Assembly: GCF_018991925.1 (NCBI RefSeq)
Contig: NW_024748870.1
Coordinates: 2,305,334 to 2,369,333 of the forward strand
Reading direction: 5' to 3'
Length of the DNA: 64,000 nt
Source: Homarus americanus
Lineage: Eukaryota > Arthropoda > Malacostraca > Decapoda > Nephropidae
How positions within the stretch are numbered: position 1 is the first letter of the stretch; the number at the start of each line of letters is the position of its first letter. The position numbers and the translations under genes are program-made. Under the pieces are notes generated by a model. It was not told the origin of the DNA. It did no database searches and was given only the letters and a program-made list of their open reading frames with translations. Of the stretch, positions 23,316 through 37,815 are shown one piece after another.

Positions 23316-26300
23316 GGTGGACTATTTTTTAACCCACCAAATTACAGCCAATAGGAGCAGAGAGCAGTCAGTCAACCCTATATAACATGTTCATGCAACT
23401 TCTTCAGAATACTGGACCTGAAATTGCCTCTCCCAGGAGCTCTAAAACAATCTCACTTCTACAACCAGGGAGCCTCCAGAGACTGGGGGTGCTGAGAAAC
23501 CTCCCAAGGACGGGAGGGCTTGCAGGGGCCCTCCCAGGGACTGTGGCACCCCTGGGAACTCTTCCAGTGACAGTGGCGTACCAGGAGTCCTTTGAGGGAC
23601 ATCGGCGCCTCCAGGGGCCCTTGAAGGGGCCTTGGCGCCCCCAGGGGCTTTGCCAGATGCGGTAACACCACCAGGGACACTCACTGTGCCACCAGTGGCC
23701 CAGGGGCCCTCCCAGGCATGTGAGCGCCTTTAGGGGTCCTGGAAAGGGCATTGGCGTCCCCTGGGGCCTTGCCAGAGATGGTGGGGCCCTCAGTGACACT
23801 CATAGGGCCATCAGTGTCTCAGGTGCCCTCCCAGGCATGTCAGCACCCCCAGGGTTCCTGCAAGAGGCGTTGGCGTCCCTTGGGGCGTTGGCTTCCACTG
23901 GGGCCTTGCCAGAGACGGTGGGGCCCTCAGAGGCCTTACCAGGGTCGCTGGCGCCACCAGGGGCTCTCCCTGGGACAGTAGTGCTCCCAGGGGGCCTTCG
24001 ATGGAAGGCACCGCCCTCAGGGACCCTTCCAGGCACCTTGCCAAGGACACCTATCCAGGGACGTGAGGGCTTGCAGGGGCCCTCCCAGCGGCTGTGGCAC
24101 TCTTGGGGACTCTTCCAGTGACAGTGGCGTCTCAGCAGTCCTTTGAGGGACATCAGCGCCTCCAGGGGCCCTTCAAGGGGCCTTGGTGCCCCCAGGGGCC
24201 TTGCCAGATGCGGTGACACCACCAGGGACTCTCACAGTGCCAGCGGTGGCCCAGGGGCCCTCCCAGGCACGTGATCGCTTTTAGGGGTCCTGGAAGGGGC
24301 GTTGGCGTCCCCGGGGGCCTTGCCAGAGACGGTGGCGCAATAAGAGACACTCACAGGGCCATCGGTGGCCCAGGGCCCCTCCCAGGCACGTCAGCACCCC
24401 CAGGGGTTTTGCAAGGGGCGTTGGCGTCCCCTGGAGCTTTGCCAGAGACGGTGGGGCCCTCAGAGGCCTTACGAGGGGCGCAGGTGCCACCAAGGGTTCT
24501 CCCTGGGACAGCAGTGCTCCCAGTGGGCCTTCTAGGGAAGGCAGTGCCCTCAGGGACCCTCCGAGGCACCTTGCCAGGGATCCTACCCACCGACGGGAAC
24601 GCTTCCAGGGGCGGTGCCAGGGGTGGTAGCATATCCTAAAGGCTCTACTAGGGATATTGGCACTCTCAAGGGCCCACCGAAAACCGCCCTTCTGGCGCCG
24701 CATTCCCTGGGAGGGCCCCTCTGGCGCTGCTGTCACTGAGAGAGTCAATGGGGGCACCGCCATCTCTGGGAGGACCCCTGGGAGCGTCCTGACCAGCGCT
24801 ACTGTCCTTGGCAGGGCCCCTGCAGGCGCTGCTGTTCCTGGGAGAGTGCCAATGTCCCTGGAAGAGCCTCTAGGGGTGCCACCGCCCATGGCACAGGCCC
24901 TGGGAGAGCTCCCGTCCCTAGGAGGGCCAAGGGTTGCAGTAGTTTTTGTGCTAATTAGAGCTCTGGTAGAAGCAGCGTTAAATAAATACACCACCGCCCA
25001 TCACATTTCCAGTAACATTGCATTCTGAACAAGGTAATGGAGAATAATATCAACAGGAAAACATAAGTTGAGGTGTTGTGCTGAATGACTGCTCTCTGCT
25101 CCTATTGGCTCTAATTTGGTGGGTTAACTGTGATTGGTGGACTATTTTTTAACCCACCAAATTACAGCCAATAGGAGCAGAGAGCAGTCACTCAGCATAA
25201 CACCCCAACTTATGTTTTCCTGTTGATATTATTCTCCATTACCTTCTTCAGAATGCAAAGATACTGGAAATGTGAAGAGCGGCGGTGTATTTATTTAAAA
25301 TTGCTTCTCCCAGAGCTCTAAATAGTGGAAAAGCTACTGCAACCAGGGGCCCTTCCAGGGACTGAAGTGCTTGCAGGGACCTTCCCAAGGACAGGAGCGC
25401 TTGCAGGGGCTCTCCCAGGGGCTGTGGCACCCATGGGGACTCTTCCAGTGACAGTGGATATTGGCGCTCTCAAGGGCTCCCCCAAAACGGCCCTTCTGGC
25501 GCCGCCGTGCCTTGGAGGGCTCCTGAGGCGCTGCTGTAACTGGGAGAGTCAATGGGGGCACCGCCATCTCTGGGAGGACCCCTGGGAGCGTCCTGGCCAG
25601 CGCTACTGCCCTTGGCAGAGCCCCTGCAGGCGCTGCGGTTCCTGGGAGAGTGCCAATGTCCCTGGAAGAGCCTCTAGGGGTGCCACAGCGCATGGCACAG
25701 GTCCTGGGAAAGCTCCCGTCAGAGGGAGGATCTCTGCAAGCGCTCCTGTCCCTGGGAGGGCCCAGGATTGCAATAGTTCTTATGCTACTTAGAGCTCTGG
25801 GAGAAGCAGCGTTAAATAAATACACCGCCAATCACATTTCCAGTATCATCGTATTCTGAAGAAGGTAATGGAGAATAATATCAATAGGAAAACATAAGTT
25901 GAGGTGTTGTGCTGAATGATTGCTCTCGGCTCCTATTGGCTGTAATTTGGTGGGTTAACTGTGATTGGTGGACTATTTTTTAACCCACCAAATTACAGCC
26001 AATCGGAGCAGAGAACAGACAGTCAGCACAACACCTCAACTTATGTTTTCCTGTTGATATTATTCTCCATTTCCTTCTTCAGAGTGCAAAGATACTGGAA
26101 ATATGATGGGCGGCAGTGTATTTATTTAAAATTGCTTCTCCCAGAGCTCTAAATAGTGCAAAAGCTACTGCAACCAGGGGCCCTCCCAGGGACTAGAGTG
26201 CTTGCAGGAAACCTCCCAAGGACGGGAGGGCTTGCAGGGGCCCTCCCAGGGACTGTGGCACCCCTGGGAACTCTTCCAGTGACAGTGGCGTACCAGGAGT

Positions 26301-29300
26301 CCTTTGAGGGACATCGGCGCCTCCAGGGGCCCTTGAAGGGGCCTTGGCGCCCCCAGGGGCTTTGCCAGATGCGGTAACACCACCAGGGACACTCACTGTG
26401 CCACCAGTGGCCCAGGGGCCCTCCCAGGCATGTGAGCGCCTTTAGGGGTCCTGGAAAGGGCATTGGCGTCCCCTGGGGCCTTGCCAGAGATGGTGGGGCC
26501 CTCAGTGACACTCATAGGGCCATCAGTGTCTCAGGTGCCCTCCCAGGCATGTCAGCACCCCCAGGGTTCCTGCAAGAGGCGTTGGCGTCCCTTGGGGCGT
26601 TGGCTTCCACTGGGGCCTTGCCAGAGACGGTGGGGCCCTCAGAGGCCTTACCAGGGTCGCTGGCGCCACCAGGGGCTCTCCCTGGGACAGTAGTGCTCCC
26701 AGGGGGCCTTCGATGGAAGGCACCGCCCTCAGGGACCCTTCCAGGCACCTTGCCAAGGACACCTATCCAGGGACGTGAGGGCTTGCAGGGGCCCTCCCAG
26801 CGGCTGTGGCACTCTTGGGGACTCTTCCAGTGACAGTGGCGTCTCAGGAGTCCTTTGAGGGACATCAGCGCCTCCAGGGGCCCTTCAAGGGGCCTTGGTG
26901 CCCCCAGGGGCCTTGCCAGATGCGGTGACACCACCAGGGACTCTCACAGTGCCAGCGGTGGCCCAGGGGCCCTCCCAGGCACGTGATCGCTTTTAGGGGT
27001 CCTGGAAGGGGCGTTGGCGTCCCCGGGGGCCTTGCCAGAGACGGTGGCGCAATAAGAGACACTCACAGGGCCATCGGTGGCCCAGGGCCCCTCCCAGGCA
27101 CGTCAGCACCCCCAGGGGTTTTGCAAGGGGCGTTGGCGTCCCCTGGAGCTTTGCCAGAGACGGTGGGGCCCTCAGAGGCCTTACGAGGGGCGCAGGTGCC
27201 ACCAAGGGTTCTCCCTGGGACAGCAGTGCTCCCAGTGGGCCTTCTAGGGAAGGCAGTGCCCTCAGGGACCCTCCGAGGCACCTTGCCAGGGATCCTACCC
27301 ACCGACGGGAACGCTTCCAGGGGCGGTGCCAGGGGTGGTAGCATATCCTAAAGGCTCTACTAGGGATATTGGCACTCTCAAGGGCCCACCGAAAACCGCC
27401 CTTCTGGCGCCGCATTCCCTGGGAGGGCCCCTCTGGCGCTGCTGTCACTGAGAGAGTCAATGGGGGCACCGCCATCTCTGGGAGGACCCCTGGGAGCGTC
27501 CTGACCAGCGCTACTGTCCTTGGCAGGGCCCCTGCAGGCGCTGCTGTTCCTGGGAGAGTGCCAATGTCCCTGGAAGAGCCTCTAGGGGTGCCACCGCCCA
27601 TGGCACAGGCCCTGGGAGAGCTCCCGTCCCTAGGAGGGCCAAGGGTTGCAGTAGTTTTTGTGCTAATTAGAGCTCTGGTAGAAGCAGCGTTAAATAAATA
27701 CACCACCGCCCATCACATTTCCAGTAACATTGCATTCTGAACAAGGTAATGGAGAATAATATCAACAGGAAAACATAAGTTGAGGTGTTGTGCTGAATGA
27801 CTGCTCTCTGCTCCTATTGGCTCTAATTTGGTGGGTTAACTGTGATTGGTGGACTATTTTTTAACCCACCAAATTACAGCCAATAGGAGCAGAGAGCAGT
27901 CACTCAGCATAACACCCCAACTTATGTTTTCCTGTTGATATTATTCTCCAGAAAGATACTGAAATGTGTAATTGAAGCCCCAGAGCCTAAATCAGTGGAA
28001 GCCATCAGGGCCTCTCTCCCAGGACTGAAGTGCTTGCAGGGACCTTCCCAAGGACAGGAGCGCTTGCAGGGGCTCTCCCAGGGGCTGTGGCACCCATGGG
28101 GACTCTTCCAGTGACAGTGGATATTGGCGCTCTCAAGGGCTCCCCCAAAACGGCCCTTCTGGCGCCGCCGTGCCTGGGAGGGCTCCTGAGGCGCTGCTGT
28201 AGCTGGGAGAGTCAATGGGGGCACCGCCATCTCTGGGAGGACCCCTGGGAGCGTCCTGGCCAGCGCTACTGCCCTTGGCAGAGCCCCTGCAGGCGCTGCG
28301 GTTCCTGGGAGAGTGCCAATGTCCCTGGAAGAGCCTCTAGGTGTGCCACAGCGCATGGCACAGGTCCTGGGAAAGCTCCCGTCAGAGGGAGGATCTCTGC
28401 AAGCGCTCCTGTCCCTGGGAGGGCCCAGGATTGCAGTAGTTCTTATGCTACTTAGAGCTCTGGGAGAAGCAGCGTTAAATAAATACACCGCCAATCACAT
28501 TTCCAGTATCATCGCATTCTGAAGAAGGTAATGGAGAATAATATCAATAGGAAAACATAAGTTGAGGTGTTGTGCTGAATGATTGCTCTCGGCTCCTATT
28601 GGCTGTAATTTGGTGGGTTAACTGTGATTGGTGGACTATTTTTTAACCCACCAAATTACAGCCAATCGGAGCAGAGAACAGACAGTCAGCACAACACCTC
28701 AACTTATGTTTTCCTGTTGATATTATTCTCCATTTCCTTCTTCAGAGTGCAAAGATACTGGAAATATGATGGGCGGCAGTGTATTTATTTAAAATTGCTT
28801 CTCCCAGAGCTCTAAATAGTGCAAAAGCTACTGCAACCAGGGGCCCTCCCAGGGACTAGAGTGCTTGCAGGAAACCTCCCAAGGACGGGAGGGCTTGCAG
28901 GGGCCCTCCCAGGGACTGTGGCACCCCTGGGAACTCTTCCAGTGACAGTGGCGTACCAGGAGTCCTTTGAGGGACATCGGCGCCTCCAGGGGCCCTTGAA
29001 GGGGCCTTGGCGCCCCCAGGGACTTTGCCAGATGCGGTAACACCACCAGGGACACTCACTGTGCCACCAGTGGCCCAGGGGCCCTCCCAGGCATGTGAGC
29101 GCCTTTAGGGGTCCTGGAAAGGGCATTGGCGTCCCCTGGGGCCTTGCCAGAGATGGTGGGGCCCTCAGTGACACTCATAGGGCCATCAGTGTCTCAGGTG
29201 CCCTCCCAGGCATGTCAGCACCCCCAGGGTTCCTGCAAGAGGCGTTGGCGTCCCTTGGGGCGTTGGCTTCCACTGGGGCCTTGCCAGAGACGGTGGGGCC

Positions 29301-30395
29301 CTCAGAGGCCTTACCAGGGTCGCTGGCGCCACCAGGGGCTCTCCCTGGGACAGTAGTGCTCCCAGGGGGCCTTCGATGGAAGGCACCGCCCTCAGGGACC
29401 CTTCCAGGCACCTTGCCAAGGACACCTATCCAGGGACGTGAGGGCTTGCAGGGGCCCTCCCAGCGGCTGTGGCACTCTTGGGGACTCTTCCAGTGACAGT
29501 GGCGTCTCAGGAGTCCTTTGAGGGACATCAGCGCCTCCAGGGGCCCTTCAAGGGGCCTTGGTGCCCCCAGGGGCCTTGCCAGATGCGGTGACACCACCAG
29601 GGACTCTCACAGTGCCAGCGGTGGCCCAGGGGCCCTCCCAGGCACGTGATCGCTTTTAGGGGTCCTGGAAGGGGCGTTGGCGTCCCCGGGGGCCTTGCCA
29701 GAGACGGTGGCGCAATAAGAGACACTCACAGGGCCATCGGTGGCCCAGGGCCCCTCCCAGGCACGTCAGCACCCCCAGGGGTTTTGCAAGGGGCGTTGGC
29801 GTCCCCTGGAGCTTTGCCAGAGACGGTGGGGCCCTCAGAGGCCTTACGAGGGCGGAAACACCATGGTTCTCCTGGGACAGAAAAAGTGTTCCCCAGGCCT
29901 CTAGGAAGGCAGCCTCAGATTCTCCGAGGCACCTTGCCAGGGATCCTACCCACCGACGGGAACGCTTCCAGGGGCGGTGCCAGGGGTGGTAGCATATCCT
30001 AAAGGCTCTACTAGGGATATTGGCACTCTCAAGGGCCCACCGAAAACCGCCCTTCTGGCGCCGCATTCCCTGGGAGGGCCCCTCTGGCGCTGCTGTCACT
30101 GAGAGAGTCAATGGGGGCACCGCCATCTCTGGGAGGACCCCTGGGAGCGTCCTGACCAGCGCTACTGTCCTTGGCAGGGCCCCTGCAGGCGCTGCTGTTC
30201 CTGGGAGAGTGCCAATGTCCCTGGAAGAGCCTCTAGGGGTGCCACCGCCCATGGCACAGGCCCTGGGAGAGCTCCCGTCCCTAGGAGGGCCAAGGGTTGC
30301 AGTAGTTTTTATCACATTTATTGCATTCTGAAATAGTTGAGGTGTTGTGCTGAATGATTGCTCTCTGCTCCTATTGGCTGTAATTTGGTGGGTTA
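23316..30395. repeat. Higher-order repeat V-U, three tandem copies (about 2.7 kb each)
   Basis: The copies are V (23316-25125) with U (25126-25957), V (25958-27838) with U (27839-28620), and V (28621-30395). Offsets between copies are 2712 and 2663 bp. V cells are the longest in the array and contain an extra internal arm-like minisatellite segment. U cells are the shortest, with most of the left half deleted so the switch lies near the arm. Confidence 0.85.
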
Positions 30396-31820
30396 ACTGT
30401 GATTGGTGGACTATTTTTTAACCCACCAAATTACAGCCAATCGGAGCAGAGAGCAGACAGTCAGCACAACACCTCAACTTATGTTTTCCTGTTGATATTA
30501 TTCTCCATTTCCTTCTTCAGAGTGCAAAGATACTGGAAATATGATGGGCGGCGGTGTATTTATTTAAAATTGCTTCTCCCAGAGCTCTAAATAGTGTAAA
30601 AGCTACTGCAACCAGGGGCCCTCCCAGGGGCTGTGGAACCCCTGGGGACTCTTCCAGTGACAGTGGCGTCCCAGGAATCGTCTGAGGGACATCGGCGCCT
30701 CCAGGGGCCCTTCAAACGGCGGTGGTGCCCCCAGGGGCTTTGCCAGAAGCGGTGGCATCACCAGGGACACTCACAGGGCCAGCAGTGGCCCAGGAGCCCT
30801 CCCAGGTACGTCAGCGTCTTTAGGGGTCCATGGAAGAGGCGTTGGCGTCCCCTGGGGCCTTGCCAGAGACGGTGGGGCCCTGACAGACAGTCACAGGGCC
30901 ATCGGTGGCTCAGGGGCCCTCCCAGGCACGTCAGCACCCCTAGGGGTCCTACAAGGGGCGTTGGCGTCCCCTTGGGCGTTGGCGTCAGATGGGGCCTTGG
31001 CAGGGGCGGTGGCGCCTTCAGGGACACTCACAGGGCCATCGGGTGCTCAGGGGCCCTCCCAGGTACATCAGCACCACCAGGGGTTCTGCAAGGGGCGTTG
31101 GCGTCCCCTGAGGCTTTGCCAGAGACGGTGGGCCTTATCAGGGGCGCAGGCGCCACCAGGGGCTCTCCTTGGGACAGCAGTGCTCCCAGGGGATCTTCTA
31201 GGGACGGCAGCCCCCTCAAGGACCCTCCCAGCCACCTTACCAGGGACCCTTCCCAGAGACGGGAACGCTTCCAGGGGCTGTGCAAAAGGTGGTTGCATAT
31301 CCTAAAGATTCTACTAGGGATATTGGCGCTCTGAAGGGTCCTCCCAAAACGGCCCTTCTAGCGCCGCCGTCTCTGGGAGTGCCCCTGGGGCGCTGCTGTC
31401 ACTGGGAGAGTCAATGGGGGCACCGCCATCTCTGGGAGGACCCCTGGGAGCGTCCTGGCCAGAGCAACTGCCCTTGGCAGGGCCCCTCCAGGCGCTGCTG
31501 TTCCTGGGAGAGCACCAATGTCCCTGCAAGAGCCTCTAGGGGTGCAACCGCCCATGGCACAGACCCTGGGAGAGCTCCCGTCCCTGGGAGGATCCCTGCA
31601 AGCATTCCCATCCCTGGGAGAGCCCTGGTTGCAGTAGCTTTTGCAATATTTAGAGCTCTGGGAGAAGCAATTTTAAATAAATACACCGCCGCCCATCACA
31701 TTTCCAGTATGTTTGCATTCTGAAGAAGGTAATAGAGAATAATATCAACAGGAAAACATAAGTTGGGGTGTTGTGCTGACTGACTGCTCTCTGCTCCTAT
31801 TGGCTGTAATTTGGTGGGTT
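30396..31820. repeat. Single array cell between higher-order domains
   Basis: A full arm-to-arm cell of 1.43 kb with a strand switch near 31295. No close neighbour copy is visible. Confidence 0.75.
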
Positions 31821-32648
31821 AAAAAATAGTCCACCAATCACAGTTAACCCACCAAATTACAGCCAATAGGAGCAGAGAGCAGACATTCAGCACAACACCT
31901 CAACTTATGTTTTCCTGTTGATATTATTCTCTATTACCTTACTCAAATGCGATGATACTGGAAATGTGATGGGCGGCTGTGTATCTATTTAACGCTGCTT
32001 CTCCCAGAGCTCTAAATAGCACAAAAACTTCTGCAACCCTGGGCCCTCCTAGGGATGGGAGTGCTCTCAGAGGCTCCCCCAGGGACGGCGGCTCCCCCAG
32101 GGACTCTCCCAGGGAAATCGGCGCCCAAGAGGCCCTCCCAGTGACGTCGGCGCCCCCAGGGGCCTTGCAAAGGGTGGTGGTGCCCTCAGGGACCTTGCCA
32201 GAGGCAGTGGCGCCCTCAGGGGCTTTGCCAGGGGCGCTGGCGTCCTCAGGGGATCTTCCTGCGACAGACTCACTCCCAGGGGCCCTTGCAGGGACGGCAG
32301 TGCTTCCATGGGCCTTGCCCGAGAAGTTGGCGCTCCCAGGGGCTCTGTCAATGACATCGGCGCTCACAGGGGCCCTGCCAGGGACAGTGGTATACCAGGG
32401 GCCCTGCCAGGGTCGGAGGCGTCCACAGGGGTTCTCTCCGGGACAAGGTGCTCGCAGGGGCCCTCTCAGGAGCGGTGGTGTCCCCAGAGGCTATGTCATA
32501 GACATCAGAGCTTCCAGGGAAAGCGCCGACCCCAGCGACCGTACCAAGGGTCTGCAGGGGCCCTATGGCATCCTTGTCCATCGTATCATATATATTACAT
32601 ACTTCCAGCAGTCCCTTACTTAACTGTGATTGGTGGACTATTCTCTTA
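31821..32648 (-). repeat. Inverted X-type cell with reversed junction spacer
   Basis: All other arm-arm junctions read TTAACTGTGATTGGTGGACT; this one reads AATAGTCCACCAATCACAGT. The following cell runs A arm, then minisatellite, then B terminus, which is the reverse of every other X cell in the central array. Confidence 0.85.
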
Positions 32649-35600
32649 TCCCACCAAATTACAGCCAATAGGAACAGAGAGCAGTCAATCAGCACAACAC
32701 CTCAACTTATGTTTTCCTGTTGATATCATTCTCCATTACCTTCTTCAGAATGCGATGATACTGGAAATGTGATGGGCGGTGGTGTATTTATTTAACGTTG
32801 CTTCTCCCAGATCTGTAAATAGAGCAAAACTACTGCAACCAGGGCCCTCCCAGGGACGGAAATGCTTGCAGGGATCCTCCCAGGGATGGGAGCTCTCACA
32901 GGGCCTGTGCCATGGGCAGTGGCACCCCTAGAGGCTCTTGCAGGGACATTGGTGCTCTCCCAGTAACAGCAGCGCCTGGAGGGGCCCTGCCAAGGGCAGT
33001 AGCGCTGGCCAGGACGCTCCCAGGGGTCCTCCCAGAGATGGCGGTGCCCCCATTGACTCATCCAGTGACAGGAGAGCCCCAGGGGCACTCCCAGGGACGT
33101 CAGCGCCTTTAGAGGTCCTGGAAGGGGCGTTGGCGTCCCCCGGGGCCTTGCCAGAGGCGATGGCGCCATCAGGGACACTTACAGGGCCATCAGTGGCTCA
33201 GGGGCCCTCCCAGGCACGTCAGCACCCCTCGGGGTTCTGCAAGAGGCTTTGGCGTCCCCTGGGGCCTTGCCAGGGACGGTGGGGCCCACAGAGGCATTAC
33301 CATGGGCGCTGGCGCCACCAGGGGCTCTCCCTGGGACAGCAGTGCTCCCAGGGGGCCTTCTAGGGACGGCAGCGCCCTCAGGGACCCTCCTAGGCACCTT
33401 GCCAGGGACCCTACCCAGGGACGAGAACGCTTCCAGGGGCTGTGCCAGGGGTGGTAGCATATCCTAACGGCTCTACTAGGGATATTGGCGCTGTGAAGGG
33501 CCCTCCCAAAACGGCCCTTCTGGCGCCGCCATCCCTGGGAGGGCCCCTGGGGCGCTGCTGTCACTGGGCGAGTCAATGGGGGCACCGCCATCTGTGGGAG
33601 GACCCCTGGGATCGTCCTGGCCAGCGCTACTGTCCTTGGCAGGGCCCCTGCAGGCGCTGCTGTTCCTGGGAGAGTGCCAATGTCCCTGGAAAAGCCTCTA
33701 GGGGTGCCACCGCCCATGGCACAGGCCCTGGGAGAGCTCCCGTCCCTGGGAGGATCACTGCACGCGCTCCTGTCTCTGGGAGGGCCCATGGTTGCAGTAG
33801 TTTTTGTGCCACTTAGAGATCTGGGAGAAGCAGCGTTAAATAAATACACCACCGCCCATCACATTTCCAGTATCATCGCATTCTGAAGAAGGTAATGGAG
33901 AATAATATCAACAGGAAAACATAAGTTGAGGTGTTGTGCTGAATGACTGCTCTCTGCTCCTAATGGCTGTAATATGGTGGGTTAACTGTGATTGGTGGAC
34001 TATTTTTTAACCCACCAAATTACAGCCAATAGGAGCAGAGAGCAGTCATTCAGCCAACACCCCAGCTTATGTTTTCCTGTTGATATTATTCTCTATTACC
34101 TTATTCAGAATGTAAAGATACTGGAAATGTGATGGGCGGCGGTGTATTTATTTAAAATTGCTTCTCCCAGAGCTCTAAATAGATGCAAAAGCTACTGCAA
34201 CCAGGGGCCCTCCCAGGGACTGAAGTGCTTGGTGGGACCCTCCCAAGGACGGGAGCGCTTGCAGGGGCCCTCCCAGGGGCTGTGGCACCCCTGGGGACTC
34301 TTCCAGTGACAGTGGCATCCCAGGAGTCCTCTGAGGGACATAGGCGCCTACAGGGGCCCTTCAAGGGGCGGTGGCGCTCCCAGGGGCTTTGCCAGAAGCG
34401 GTGGCGCCACCAGGGACACTCATAGGGCCAGCGGTGGCCCAGGGGCCCTCATAGGCACGTCAGCGCCTTTAGGGGTCCTGGAAGGGGCGTTGGCGTCCTC
34501 TGGAGCCTTGCCAGAGACGGAGGGGCCCTCAGAGGCCTTACAAGGGGCGCTGGCGCCTCCAGGGGCTCTCCCTGGGACAGCAGTGCTCCCAGGGGGCCTT
34601 CTAGGGACGGCAGCGCCCTCAGGGACCCTCCCAGGAACCTTGCCAGGGACTGTACCCAGGGACTGGTGCGCTTCCAGGGGCTGTGCCAGGGGTGGTAGCA
34701 TATCCTAAAGGCTCTACTAGTGATATTGGCACTCTCAAGGGCCCTACCAAAACGGCCCTTCTGGCGCTGCCGTCCCTGGGAGGGCCCCCGGGGCGCTGCT
34801 GTCACTGAGAGAGTCAATGGGGGCACCGCCATCTCTGGGAGGACCCCTGGGAGCGTCCTGGCCAGCGCTACTGTCCTTGGCAGGGCCCCTGCAGGCGCTG
34901 CTGTTCCTGGGAGAGTGCTAATGTCTCTGGAAGAGCCTCTAGGGGTGCCACCGCCCATGGCACAGGCCCTGGGAGAGCTCCCGTCCCTGGAGGATCCCTG
35001 CAACGCTCCCGTCCCTAGGAGGGCCAAGGGTTGCAGTAGTTTTTGTGCTACTTAGAGCTCTGGGAGAAGCAGCGTTAAAATACACCACCGCCCATCACAT
35101 TTCCAGTATCATCGCATTCTGAAGAAGGGAATGGAGAATAATATCAACAGAAAAACATAAGTTGAGGTGTTGTGCTGACTGACTGCTCTCTGCTCCTATT
35201 AGCTGTAATTTGGTGGGTTAACTGTGATTGGTGGACTATTTTTTAACCCACCAAATTACAGCCAATAGGAGCAGAGAGCAGTCAGTCAGCACAACACCCC
35301 AACTTATGTTTTCCTGTTGATATTATTCTCCATTACCTTCTTCAGAATGCAAAGATACTGGAAATGTGATGGGCGGCGGTGTATTTATTTAAAATTGCTT
35401 CTCCCAGAGCTCTAAATAGTGCAAAAGCTACTGCAACCAGGGCCCCTCCCAGGGACTGGAGTAAGCAGGTGAACCTCCCAAGGACGGGGAGGGCTTGTGA
35501 GGGGCCTCCCAGGGACTGTGGCACCCCTGTAATTCTTCCAGTGACAGTGGCGTACCAGGAGTCCTTGAGGGACATCATGGCCTCCAGGGGCCTCTTTCAA

Positions 35601-37815
35601 GGCCTTGGCGCCCCCAGGGACTTTGCTATATGTTGTAACAATCACCAGGGACACTCACTGGGCCAGCAGGCCCAGGGGCACTCCCAGGGACGTCAGCGCC
35701 TTTAGAGGTCCTGGAAGGGGCGTTGGCGTCCCCCGGGGCCTTGCCAGAGGCGGTGGCACCATCAGGGACACTCACAGGGCCATCAGTGGCTCAGGGGCCC
35801 TCCCAGGCACGTCAGCACCCCTCGGGGTTCTGCAAGAGGCTTTGGCGTCCCCTGGGGCCTTGCCAGGGACGGTGGGGCCCACAGAGGCATTACCATGGGC
35901 GCTGGCGCCACCAGGGGCTCTCCCTGGGACAGCAGTGCTCCCAGGGGGCCTTCTAGGGACGGCAGCGCCCTCAGGGACCCTCCTAGGCACCTTGCCAGGG
36001 ACCCTACCCAGGGACGAGAACGCTTCCAGGGGCTGTGCCAGGGGTGGTAGCATATCCTAACGGCTCTACTAGGGATATTGGCGCTGTGAAGGGCCCTCCC
36101 GAAACGGCCCTTCTGGCGCCGCCATCCCTGGGAGGGCCCCTGGGGCGCTGCTGTCACTGGGCGAGTCAATGGGGGCACCGCCATCTCTGGGAGGACCCCT
36201 GGGAGCGTCCTGGCCAGCGCTACTGTCCTTGGCAGGGCCCCTGCAGGCGCTGCTGTTCCTGGGAGAGTGCCAATGTTACTGGAAAAGCCTCTAGGGGTGC
36301 CACCGCCCATGGCACAGGCCCTGGGAGAGCTCCCATCCCTGGGAGTATCACTGCACGCGCTCCTGTCTCTGGGAGGGCCCATGGTTGCAGTAGTTTTTGT
36401 GCCACTTAGAGATCTGGGAGAAGCAGCGTTAAATAAATACACCACCGCCCATCACATTTCCAGTATCATCGCATTCTGAAGAAGGTAATGGAGAATAATA
36501 TCAACAGGAAAACATAAGTTGAGGTGTTGTGCTGAATGACTGCTCTCTGCTCCTAATGGCTGTAATATGGTGGGTTAACTGTGATTGGTGGACTATTTTT
36601 TAACCCACCAAATTACAGCCAATAGGAGCAGAGAGCAGTCATTCAGCACAACACCCCAACTTATGTTTTCCTGTTGATATTATTCTCTATTACTTTCTTC
36701 AGAATGTAAAGATACTGGAAATGTGATGGGCGGCAGTGTATTTATTTAAAATTGCTTCTGCCAGAGCTCTAAATAGATGCAAAAGCTACTGCAACCAGGG
36801 GCCCTCCCAGGGACTGAAGTGCTTGCAAGGACCCTCCCAAGGACGGGAGCGCTTGCAGGGGCCCTCCCAGGGGCTGTGGCACCCCTGGGGACTCTTCCAG
36901 TGACAGTGGCATCCCAGGAGTCCTCTGAGGGACATAGGCGCCTACAGGGGCCCTTCAAGGGGCGGTGGCGCTCCCAGGGGCTTTGCCAGAAGCGGTGGCG
37001 CCACCAGTGACACTCATATGGCCAGCGGTGGCCCAGGGGCCCTCCCAGGCACGTCAGCGCCTTTAGGGGTCCTGGAAGGGGCGTTGGCGTCCCCTGGAGA
37101 CTTGCCAGAGACGGAGGGGCCCTCAGAGGCCTTACAAGGGGCGCTGGCGCCTCCAGGGGCTCTCCCTGGGACAGCAGTGCTCCCAGGGGGCCTTCTAGGG
37201 ACGGCAGCGCCCTCAGGGACCCTCCCAGGAACCTTGCCAGGGACTGTACCCAGGGACGGGAACGCTTCCAGGGGCTGTGCCAGGGGTGGTAGCATATCCT
37301 AAAGGCTCTACTAGTGATATTGGCACTCTCAAGGGCCCTCCCAAAACGGCCCTTCTGGCGCTGCCGTCCCTGGGAGGGCCCCCGGGGCGCTGCTGTCACT
37401 GGGAGAGTCAATGGGGGCACCGCCATCTCTGGGAGGACCCCTGGGAGCGTCCTGGCCAGCGCTACTGTCCTTGGCAGGGCCCCTGCAGGCGCTGCTGTTC
37501 CTGGGAGAGTGCTAATGTCTCTGGAAGAGCCTCTAGGGGTGCCACCGCCCATGGCACAGGCCCTGGGAGAGCTCCCGTCCCTAGGAGGATCCCTGCAAGC
37601 GCTCCCGTCCCTAGGAGGGCCAAGGGTTGCAGTAGTTTTTGTGCTACTTAGAGCTCTGGGAGAAGCAGCGTTAAAATACACCACCGCCCATCACATTTCC
37701 AGTATCATCGCATTCTGAAGAAGGGAATGGAGAATAATATCAACAGAAAAACATAAGTTGAGGTGTTGTGCTGACTGACTGCTCTCTGCTCCTATTAGCT
37801 GTAATTTGGTGAGTT
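32649..37815. repeat. Higher-order repeat R-Z, two tandem copies (about 2.59 kb each)
   Basis: The cells are R (32649-33984), Z (33985-35220), R (35221-36577) and Z (36578-37815), with an offset of 2593-2594 bp. The first third of the second R (about 35460-35690) is locally scrambled. Confidence 0.85.
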
